A DNA stretch of 64,000 nt from Artocarpus heterophyllus (taxonomy: Eukaryota; Streptophyta; Magnoliopsida; Rosales; Moraceae). Under the pieces are notes generated by a model, which was not told where the DNA came from, made no database searches, and saw only the letters and a program-made list of their open reading frames with translations. Location: contig CM046350.1 of assembly GCA_025403435.1 (NCBI GenBank), positions 17,395,274 through 17,459,273 on the forward strand. The letters are read 5' to 3'. Of the stretch, positions 24,078 through 32,939 are shown one piece after another; within the stretch, counting starts at the first letter, position 1; every line of letters starts with the position of its first letter. A program made the translations under genes and the position numbers.

Positions 24078-25546
24078 TAGGTTCGGTTAACCTAGGGAGT
24101 GTAGCACCACTTTAAAAAAATATATTTTTGAGATGGTTTTGAAGCTGAATTTTCATTGTCATCATCAAAATGAACCTTCACATTGATTTATACAGTTTAG
24201 AAGGATGTAACATGGAAAGGCCATAGAATGAAAATACTAATGGTTATATGAGTACAATAATTATATAGAAGGAAAGTATTAATAGTTATGAGGGAATGAT
24301 AATTATATGAAATGAGTTTATAAGTAGAATGCTTATGAGAGATTCGTATAATATTAGGATCTATAAGCATATTTAATTCGTATAAACGATGAAAAATTCG
24401 TATAGATACGAGGATTTAAGAGCCTTTTGTCTCGTGAAAAACAATAAGAAATATAAGGCTTGATTTATTGATTTTAAAGTTTGGCATAGATATGCCAAAT
24501 TTTTCGTAATTGATTCAAACCTAAGTAATGATTATGTGTGGATTCGATGGAGCACATAAGTGTCAATAACTTTTCTTAAAAGTTCTATTTATTTGAGGAA
24601 TATGATATAAGTTGGGAATCATGGTATTGAATCTTGAGAGAGATAAATGTTAGACTTTTGGTCTGTTGAGACTGTGTAAAGTCTAGAATACATGAATCTC
24701 AAAATTGAAATATTTCGTTACATACATTGTATTTAAGTGTATCAGTGAATCTTTTGGTTACCTAAGGTTTTGTTATATGAGGAAATTAGATATTGTATAA
24801 GTAGAATTGTGGAGATTGTAGATGTTCTTAAGTAGTAACATCAAGTGTCTTTGTTTGTTGATATGGTCTACGTTGAAAGACGTAAATCGTATTGATTTCA
24901 AGGTTAGTCGCATTCTAAACCCTTGGTAGTAATGATGATGAATCCATTGATAGATGTTGAGTATTAGGAATAACATATGGGTGTATGCATTGTTCAATAA
25001 GGTTTTGATTAAAACAAAATTAATTGAGTTGCTTGAAGATTATGTTGTTATGAAATGATTTTAAATATCATTCAGGAAGATCCTTGTTGTCGTTAAATTA
25101 GATTTGTTGTTTATAGTTAACTTTATCTATAGTGGGCTTTGAATTGGGTTTAAGATTCATACAAATTGGTTTTCAATTTTATGTTTGTTATTTAACTCGT
25201 TCTAAATGTGTTAAGGCCTGAAACAACTTGACCATTTTCAACTTAGAACATTTGGGCCTAGTTCAAATCCTAAATCAGTTTGATTCACACTGTCTCTCTC
25301 ACGTGGTCTCTATACGTGTCATATACAATGGTTTAATCATTGTTTACATATACGTTTACTGTGCATAGGAGCTTATTTCTCCGAGTTCACTTTTTCTCTC
25401 TTAATTTGTTACTTTCTCTCTAAATCGCAAATCCTCTTCTTTTTCATTAGAAATTCTTCTTTTCCTCTAAAAGAAGAAGGAATTCTAGGATTCTGCAATT
25501 TACTATCTTAATTTTTCCTTTCTATTTACTCTTCTTTCATCTCATC
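24078..25546 (+). other. Non-coding leader of the LOG-carrying element
   Basis: About 1.5 kb without a supportable ORF, where gag would normally lie. The last part (about 25375-25546) is pyrimidine-rich with repeated TTTCTCTC and CTTCTTTTC phrases directly before the ATG at 25547. It resembles a plant 5' untranslated leader, so an internal promoter or a captured leader is possible. Confidence 0.5.
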
Positions 25547-26068
25547 ATGGACCCAAAATACCAACACCTGAGAAAGTATTTCCCATCACTCTCCCAAAAG
25601 ATTCTCAAAAAGAAATACAAGGCTAGAATTACTCGGTTGTGGATTCTTATGCGTTTTGGTATCCCTTGTGATGTGAGAATGTTAATAGAGGGGAAAATCC
25701 GTCCGAGTGACTTTAGTCAAGATGTCGGTTTACCAGGAACAGGTACCAGTCGTAGTGCAATGAAAAGAAGAGCTCGTGCCATCGTGGTCACTTATAACAA
25801 ATGTGGAAGACAAAATTGTAACGGTAAATGTACTTCACCTGGTTATATGTCTACGAATAGAGAGGATAAAATAAGGTTTTGTAGGGATGGACTTTCAAAG
25901 GAGAACTTGGATAGCATCCATCCTCCTCTCCACGGTCACCCTAGTGGATATGTTCAAGGAGCTATTTTTAAACTCTGGCCTAAATTTTATACAGAAAGAC
26001 AACGCCTCAGGAATATGGTATTTCTAGATCCTGTTTGCCAAACCATAAGAAAACTGGATGGGGAATAA
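25547..26068 (+). CDS. Element-borne basic Cys-containing protein, possible nucleic-acid binder
   Basis: A complete 173-aa ORF starting with ATG after a leader-like pyrimidine tract, with no introns needed. I do not recognise it with certainty. The N-terminal third is rich in Lys/Arg. A basic patch KRRAR at 73-77 is preceded by GTGTSRSA and followed by a cysteine cluster C86-x4-C91-x3-C95, then SPGYMSTN and C112. The order of basic run, Cys cluster and short Pro-Gly/Asn segment recalls the small cysteine-rich nucleic-acid-binding proteins of carlaviruses (Pfam family Carla_C4), some of which suppress RNA silencing. That resemblance is by eye only. It lies 0.64 kb upstream of the LOG-like ORF in the same orientation inside the retrotransposon. 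Alternative origins are a diverged host gene fragment or an element-specific protein. The ORF itself is well supported; its function is not. Confidence 0.6.
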   Translation: MDPKYQHLRKYFPSLSQKILKKKYKARITRLWILMRFGIPCDVRMLIEGKIRPSDFSQDVGLPGTGTSRSAMKRRARAIVVTYNKCGRQNCNGKCTSPGYMSTNREDKIRFCRDGLSKENLDSIHPPLHGHPSGYVQGAIFKLWPKFYTERQRLRNMVFLDPVCQTIRKLDGE

Positions 26069-26711
26069 GTCATCGCTCTATAAAGGTTATTTAGTCTTTA
26101 CTTATTTGAAGCAGTTTTAGCTGATGTTCAACAGTTTGTGTTTTTCTTTTACTCAGAATATTTGCTTTTGTGTTTGAAATAATTGTGATTATTAGATTGA
26201 TACAGTAAGTGTTAATATCTTATTTAATTTATGATTTTCTTAAATATATATATAATAAAATATATTATCTTATCAGACACGTTACATACGATACAGTAAT
26301 ATGTTTGAATTTTGAAAAGCTTATCCGGATATTTCAAGATTTGTGTCTCAAATTTCAAAAGTTCTACAGTATTTGTCGTTTATATTAAATTTCTAGACTT
26401 GGTGTATATTTGTCAAAAAGTCTACAGTTGTGTCATGAGGGTCTTCTGTCGAATTGTTCTCAATTGTCAAAAGTTATACAATTAGAGTCTAATCTTTTTC
26501 AAAAAGTGAATCAGATTTTCTGTAAACTATCAATCACCTTATCTTACTTTCTTATCCGCACAAGATTTTGTTTAAATCTTTGGATTACCTTTTCATTACT
26601 TACTCGTCTATCTCTTTAGCCCTTCTTGTATATTTCTCATCTTTAAAATCTCATATAGAACCCGAAGTCTAAGTGGAGCAGACATTAAACAACCACTTCT
26701 ATAAACCAAAT
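26069..26711 (+). other. Spacer between the two cargo ORFs
   Basis: AT-rich, with a TATATATATAATAAAATATA stretch near 26247-26266 that could be a TATA region or just simple sequence. There is no ATG-initiated ORF of note. The spacer argues against a single polyprotein; separate transcription or splicing would be needed to express the second ORF efficiently. Confidence 0.45.
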
Positions 26712-27362
26712 ATGTCTACCTCCCAGTCCACGAAGAAAATAAAGAATGTCTGTGTCTTTTGTGGTTCCAGCCTTGGAAAAGATAAAGCTTATTTAGAAGC
26801 TGCAAATCACTTATGGCAAGTCCTAGCACACAAGAAGATTAACATAATCTATGGGGGTGGTAGTATAAAAATGATGGTAAATATGGCACTAGCAGCTAGG
26901 TCTAGCGACGCTACTGATGTAAGAATTTGGCCTCATATTCCAGTTGAAGGAAACCTTTGTAAGGAAGCCATAGGTAAGGGAGAAGGAGTCAGGAGTATCC
27001 CTAAAAATTTTAAAGACATAATCTATAATTCTGATGCTTTTATAGCATTACCTGGTGGTCTAGGTACTCTTGAGGAAATATTTATAGTTGCTTGTGGGCA
27101 ATTGTTGGGCTTTTATTCCAAACCTTTGGGACTGCTGAACGTAAAGGGTTTTTATGACGGTCTTTTGAAATTTCTAGATTACGCTGTGGAAGAAAACATC
27201 ACTACAGAATCGGAGAGACAAATCTTTGTCACTGCTTCAACAGCTGAGGAATTGATAGATAAAATGCAAATCATACATCCAGAATCCGACACTGCAACAT
27301 CCAAGCTTGAATGGGAAAGGGAAAGCAAGGAGCGGCCAATTGATTTGAATCTCCATCTGTAA
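26712..27362 (+). CDS. LOG-family (cytokinin riboside monophosphate phosphoribohydrolase-like) protein
   Basis: A 216-aa intronless ORF. I chose the ATG at 26712 because the longer in-frame reading starts at a GTG (26673); 216 aa matches ordinary plant LOG length. Family marks in order: a Rossmann-like start KNVCVFCGSS (11-20), YGGGS (47-51), SDAFIALPGGLGTLEE (107-122) carrying the PGGxGTxxE nucleotide-site motif with Glu at 121, then KPLGLLNVKGFYDGLL (137-152). Active LOG enzymes release free cytokinin bases from riboside 5'-monophosphates in the cytosol. Here the segment that normally carries the conserved Arg-Lys pair before SDAF reads SIPKNFKDIIYN (95-106), so the catalytic Arg aligns with Asn99. 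The residues after YGGGS are also atypical. The protein may therefore be inactive or altered in substrate. Plant LOG genes normally have several introns, so this looks like a captured cDNA. It lies between two nearly identical LTRs. Confidence 0.9.
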   Translation: MSTSQSTKKIKNVCVFCGSSLGKDKAYLEAANHLWQVLAHKKINIIYGGGSIKMMVNMALAARSSDATDVRIWPHIPVEGNLCKEAIGKGEGVRSIPKNFKDIIYNSDAFIALPGGLGTLEEIFIVACGQLLGFYSKPLGLLNVKGFYDGLLKFLDYAVEENITTESERQIFVTASTAEELIDKMQIIHPESDTATSKLEWERESKERPIDLNLHL

Positions 27363-28282
27363 TCTTTTTGTTTTATCTTTGGCATGTAGGCATGTGTGTC
27401 CGTATTTCGTGTGTTACGAATAACCGTTTGCCTTGTATTCTGTGTTTCTTGTGGTACGTCGTTGTTAAATCCTTTATATTCATTGAGCCTAATGCCGGGA
27501 TGGCTGGATACGGAGTACTTGATGCTCTCGAAACGCATCCTTCTTAAGGTCCGATCTTTTGCTTATCGATGTTTTTGTATCCTCTAAGCATGCATGATAT
27601 GGATAGCTGGTATACGGAGTGCCTTGTACTCTCGAAACGTATCCGTATTATGTTTGTAATGTGTAATATTCTGTTAATATTATGTGGAAGTACCAGAGTC
27701 AGTTATGAGGATATTCCATATGAAATATGAGTATATTATTTGGATTGAATGTTTGTGTCATGAGAATAGCTGTTTAATGAAAAATATGTCGGGTTTGTCT
27801 GCAACTCTGAGATTCCGTTTAATATCTCTATGAGTAAGTTTAATGTATAGTTTTGAATAAAAGCGTTTGTGATATATGTTTTATGATTATGTTTTAGTTT
27901 ATTAGTTGAGGTATGAAATCAAATATATTTGACTTTTCCTTACTCAAAAAGGAAAAGGAACCTAAAGATGAAGTATATAAAATTTCTCTGGCAATCTCCT
28001 TAAATGTGATTGTAAATCACGGTCCATGGACAATGAAGGACTGGAATCATGATATGGTCAATATGTATGCCTGATCAGATTCTTAGACTATTATACGGTG
28101 TTATAAGTTGAAACTTGTCAGAAATACTCTCATTGAGGGATTTAGGAGTAAGATTTATTATGCAAGTAAATAAGTGGAAATACGATAACTTAAATTTGGA
28201 GGACAAACAACATTAACGGTTTAGACTCAGAATTGGAATCATAGTGGAATCATAATTTTTACTAGTATTACTAGAATTTAAA
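27363..28282 (+). other. 3' non-coding interior of the LOG-carrying element
   Basis: No ORF is supported. It contains two copies of a motif of about 43 bp (27502-27540 and 27604-27645) sharing GATACGGAGT-like and CTCGAAACG phrases, about 100 bp apart. They lie just downstream of the LOG-like stop codon. Confidence 0.5.
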
Positions 28283-28317
28283 TTTCGAGGACGAAATTTC
28301 TTTTAGGGGGGTAGAGC
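28283..28317 (+). other. Polypurine tract of the LOG-carrying element
   Basis: TTTCGAGGACGAAATTTC followed by a TTTTAGGGGGG run directly before the 3' LTR. This is the stereotyped end of Tekay/Del-type chromoviruses, so it suggests which autonomous family may mobilise this element. Confidence 0.85.
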
Positions 28318-30290
28318 TGTGACACCCGTTATTCTCCTAACGGGTATTGAGGTAATTAAATTAATTTTTAATGTATAAAAAAAATTGCTTCATTTAAATT
28401 TATTTTATAATATTTATTTTTATCTATTTTTAAGTTTTCTAAAATTCTCCTATATTTATTTAGTATGATTACTAAAAAGCCTTAGAACTTCTAATAAATC
28501 TCAAAAATGTCATATTGGCATTATGTGTGTTAAAGTCTTTAGATGAGACATAAGGATATCTTTTCCAACTACTCTTGACCCTCATTTTCTTTATTTCCTC
28601 CGTGACATGCTTCAACATGTCTCCTCTATAATTGTTTCTATCACTTCTCTTCAAAGACTTCATCTTTTCTTCCTTTCTCTTCCACGGTTCCCACACTCTT
28701 CTTCTCATTTCTTTGCTGAAGCAAAATACTTAGAGAACTTCTTCAAGGCAGCCATAAAAATCAGCCACCATCACCTCCATTTGAGTAAGAATTTCAGTCA
28801 TACCGAAGTAAAGGAACCTGTTTGAAGCCATTTCAAGCTTCCAACTAACCATAATCCGAGGTTAGAATCTTATGAACAAATTTAGTCTTTTATTTATAAA
28901 TTTTCTTTTATACTAAAGGATTATTCAAATTTGCGTTCTTAAACCTAAGTATATGTTTGTTGCTATTTTGGAGCATATGTATGAAGTCTAAGTGTATATG
29001 CCCTAGACAGAAAATTTATATTGTTAAACTTTATAATACCTCTATGGGCAGTGGTTATTTCTTGAAATTCTAAGATTAAATTAAAATAAATTTTATGAAT
29101 GTAGTTGTATGTTGTGCTTTAGTTTTAATTGTCCTTATGCACGCCTTAGGATCAAGGGAGTATGGAGCTAACGTTAATTGATTCCAGGATTAAGAGACTG
29201 TTGATAAGCTTAAAAGGTAGGGATTCTATTACTCATCTTTTGTGAGGTTTTTATAGAATTAAAATTGATTGTTTTGCCGCAATATATATATATCTATGTT
29301 GAACTGATATTATATGATTATCACATATGAAACTATGACATGGACTCGTCTTGTATTGTACGGCGAGGAACATAATGAATTGACACATGTTATAAATTGA
29401 GAAGCATGGTTAGGAAAACTAACTCTATTGATAATGATTCAATATAGAGAAATTGTGAGACATGAAGAGGGCGACGGTTACGTCCTTGGGCATGAATACC
29501 CTAAAAGGTAAAATAGGGGGAAGGCGATGACGCTTCCTTGGGTTGAAAGTCCCAGAACACACTGTACAGGAATTGATTTGGTGAGGACTCGGGGCTTGAT
29601 GTCCCCTCACCGGAACACCCTTGGAATGTTTATAGGGTGATCAAGTGCGCCCATTTGGGTTTCGATGAGTTGAGTGATACTCAATTTAACATGGATACCT
29701 AGGAACAATGATGATTGTTAATATTTGTATAAATGTGTAATTATGACACTTGGTAATGATTAACTACGGTATCCATAAGATGTGATCATAATAAACCTCA
29801 TAATCTGGAATATGATGTAACTTATTAACCATGCAGGTTTTAATGTGGTAATGATAAAAACCTAAAGGTGAGTAATGGCTTTCTCTACTGAGCATAGTGT
29901 TGCTCATTCCCTTTTGTTTATATCTTTTCAGGACTCACTAAGTGTGAAGTGGCTACGAGAAATATAGTTGATGAAGTGATGTAGCTATATTACATTGGGA
30001 CTGCTTCAATCGTTGAGAATGTTCTTCATGATAATGTAAGCATCAATTGTTACTTTCTGTGACTGTATTATAATGTGTTGAGGGTTAAAATGATGATGAC
30101 AACAGTTTATATTATTAAATTAAAGGTGCTACATTAAAACTGTGGTTTATTTGTCGTTTATATTTTTATTTTTGAGTTGAGAGTTTTTATTTAAGTCCCG
30201 GGCAAATTTTAATCTTTAAGGTTTTACTTTTATTATTTATTTTTATTTTATCTCATTAAAAACTGTTAACCCCCATATAAGGGCGTTACA
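28318..30290 (+). repeat. 3' LTR of the LOG-carrying retrotransposon
   Basis: Identical in length to the 5' LTR. The four differences seen (near 28889, 29391, 29948 and 30280) all have T or A here where the 5' LTR has C or G. This is the direction expected from decay of methylated cytosine on one or other strand. The sequence ends GCGTTACA at 30290, followed by the GTTTC target copy. Confidence 0.95.
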
Positions 30291-30860
30291 GTTTCACATT
30301 TACACTTTTACTTAGGGCTACTTTTTTTTAATCTGAACTCTCAATTAGGTAGGGTTTGTGTGTACATTTCTTCTCATCTTTAGTGTGTAACTCTCATTTG
30401 ATAAGTCTATATTGTTCGTCGATATCACCTCATGTTTAATGTATAATTCATATTCTTTATTACTCAAGTTCAGAAATCATTGAGTAATATCAACTTATTA
30501 AATGAGTTACGCATTAAAGATTGCATAGAAAGTCTTCTTAAATAAGAATTTATATATATATAAGCCTTAAGTGATAGTGCAAACATAAAACAAAACTTGG
30601 AAGTTATAAAATCTTATTTTTTTCTTATAGGCGACTCATGTGCAAATCACATGGCTTAATTCTATCTATTTGCAAGGACAATTAAAAGTTCAAGGTCAAA
30701 GTTAGGAGCTTTGAAAATTTGGAGATAAAGTGGTGATTTTGAAAGTTCAAAAGAGTAAAATAAGAAGCTTTAAAAGTTTAAAGGGTAAAGTAGTGATTTT
30801 AAAGTTCAAAGGCAAAGTGAGGGAGACCTTAAAGTTTAGTAACTATGGTGTTAATAACCC

Positions 30861-32384
30861 AATTTAAAAAAAAATTGTAAAGTTAAATAGGGGCATGCAG
30901 GAAAAGCAAATTTAACATAGGCAAAATGGATAAATCACAATTTTTTTGTTAAAAATAAGACAGTGGGGCAGCTGCCTTCACTTGGCCTCGAATAGCTTTG
31001 TTGCTACTAAAGGGGATTCTACATCTTCACCAAGAGCTATAATTGGGTGCTAAAAGAAAAGAGAAAATTAAAGAATATGCGCTCCTTAACTCACCACTTT
31101 GGGTTAGACCATCCAACAACCGCAATGGCACGACATGAAAAAATTTAGGCTAGACACGACATGACATGAGGTATTGGATTGGACTGACCAGGCCACAAAG
31201 TGGTGAGCCATGTGGCACTCATAGTTTTAGGCATGTGGGCCAAGCACAATATAGCATGACAAAAAGCACAAGCACAGCATGGCCTATTGAGTAGGATGGG
31301 CTTATACGACGAATTTTTTTTTTATTTTTGATGATGTAGTTTTGATGGTGGTGTTACATATTTCTCTTAATAATATCCATATATAATTAATTTATTTCAC
31401 CTCAAAAAATAATAGTTGATTTACATTCTTTTTTTTTTTTTTTTTGCTTTTAAAACCTCAGTAGTCAACAAAATATATAGCATAAAATGGAAACCCATTG
31501 TTAACCTTAATTACTTTTGCCAATTCTATGTCTTAGCTTAACTAATAAGTTGAAATACTACACTTTTCATTTTTTTTATTTTTTTTCCATTTTTGATAAA
31601 ATGTTGAGTAAGAGGCTTGAATATTGGATTTTTAATAACATCAAGCTTTTTTTGCCTAGTAATAAAATAAGAAGTTTATTTTTTATTTTTAAATGAATTT
31701 GCTTTTTATTTGAGTAATACTTGAACTTAAAAAGTGTTAAGAACTATCTTTTATAATATAAAAATAATTTAAAATGGCTTAATGGTTTGGTGGCAAAGTT
31801 CAATGGTCTACTGTGGCAGGTACTATAAAAGCATGAGAACAATGTGATGCAAGCACAAGATGTGCCTTGGTTTATGGGTTGGGCTGATCTATATTTTTTA
31901 ATGCTGCATGAACGAGCATGACACAAAGCTTCAATGGTCCAATGGATTATGGGTCCGGTCGGGCGAGGCCAACATAGCACGTCACAATACAACACGATTG
32001 ACATCTCTAAATTTAAAAGGTGGATCTCACAACATGAGGCTCACAAATAGAACTTTGTCTCTATTAGTTACAATGCCTATCATAAGTGGTGCCACCAAGT
32101 ATTTTTCTAAGTCGATATATAATAGCTTGAAGTAAAATTAAAAAAATCTTACAGCATTTAAAAAATGAAAATTTTTTTCCTTTTGAGAGGGGATCCAAAA
32201 TCAAGTTACTCCTTACAAATTGATTTAAATTGGATTTTTCTCATATTTGATAATGCTTTCTTCTTTTTTTTTTTTTGAAATATTTTTAAAGAGAAACTGA
32301 AATATGTATTAATCACTTAAAAGAAGGTTGCATATAAACTGATAAAAAACAGTAGATTATCATGCCCAAAAAAATCATTGGATT
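30861..32384. other. Intergenic, probably old repeat debris
   Basis: No gene is supported. The zone 31090-31310 and 31840-32010 contains repeated phrases with ACGACATGACATG and GGCCAAGCACA character that look like worn repeat DNA, but I could not find clear ends. A long poly(T) lies at about 31426-31445. Confidence 0.4.
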
Positions 32385-32785
32385 GAAGTACTGCATAATA
32401 AGCCATCATTTGGGCCACCTCATTCCACTATAAGTAGTATGGCAGCAAGAACCATATCGAGCTTATGAAATAAATACTTTGACCTTCTTAATAACATTAG
32501 TCTCTATAGAACGATCAGTTGAACTTTAGACTTCCCGGACAGCATTTAGAGCATCAGGTTCCACAATCCACCCCAAGAAAGCCTACTTTTGGCTGTTTTA
32601 GCTCCCTCTCGAATTGCCATGCATTCAGCCGCCTGTGGTGAACACTGTCTTGCCTTCAGACAGCCGTTGCGAAGAGAACTTTTTCAGAGAAATCCCGAGC
32701 CACTGCACCAGACCCCGCCCGGTCAAGAAAACTGGGGACAATAAGAACTACGTTCATTTTAATGGTATGCTCTTTTGGAGGGTGC
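32385..32785 (-). pseudogene. LINE RNase H-domain remnant
   Basis: On the minus strand a plant non-LTR retrotransposon RNase H domain can be read across a frame change: RAGSGAVARDFSEKVLFA, then AAECMAIREGAKTA, then a worn C-terminal part ending near GGPNDGLLCS at about 32390. This domain lies at the 3' end of plant L1-type elements. Stops make it non-functional. It shares strand with the LINE reverse transcriptase remnant at 34880-36005 and may be the same insertion, interrupted by the copia fragment. Confidence 0.6.
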
Positions 32786-32939
32786 CATTTGCTTGCTTGC
32801 ACACTTGAAGAAATTATGGACCTATCGTTTAAGTGCCAACATGAGATATAATACGAGTATATTCAACCTACACATGTTCTCAAAACACTACAAACAGGTG
32901 ATTTCTCTAAACATTCAGAGATTTTGATTGAAATGTAAG

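Larger units (their letters stand above)
22085..30290 (+). mobile_element. Young non-autonomous LTR retrotransposon with two cargo ORFs
   Basis: An 8206-bp element flanked by a perfect 5-bp target duplication GTTTC (22080-22084 and 30291-30295). The LTRs are each 1973 bp, begin TGTGACACCC and end GCGTTACA. Just inside the 5' LTR is a primer site matching initiator tRNA-Met with one mismatch. Just before the 3' LTR is a chromovirus-type polypurine tract. These ends indicate a Ty3/gypsy origin. The 4.26-kb interior shows no gag, protease, RT or integrase in any frame, so movement would depend on enzymes supplied by a related element. It carries two intact sense-strand ORFs instead: a basic Cys-containing protein (25547-26068) and a LOG-family protein (26712-27362). 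Near-identity of the LTRs indicates recent insertion. Confidence 0.93.
21806..30860. mobile_element. Fold-back DNA element split by a retrotransposon
   Basis: The sequence from GGGTTATTAACACC at 21806 to the insertion point at 22084, continuing just after the insertion, is matched as an inverted repeat by the sequence ending GGTGTTAATAACCC at 30860. The match runs for roughly 300 bp, through phrases such as AAAATCACTACTTTACCCT. Without the inserted 8.2 kb and one target-site copy, the original unit is about 0.85 kb, mostly two facing arms. It has no coding capacity. Long arms and an AT-rich flank (AATTAAAAA versus AATTTAAAA) fit a Mutator-like or fold-back element, but the class is not certain. 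Confidence 0.65.

Noticed and set aside
26673..26711. Longer N-terminus for the LOG-like protein
   Set aside because: The extra 13 codons begin with GTG, which is not a normal plant start. The first ATG at 26712 gives the usual LOG length.
31090..32010. A further TIR element
   Set aside because: The left and right zones share word-like similarity, but I could not align convincing inverted ends or a target duplication.
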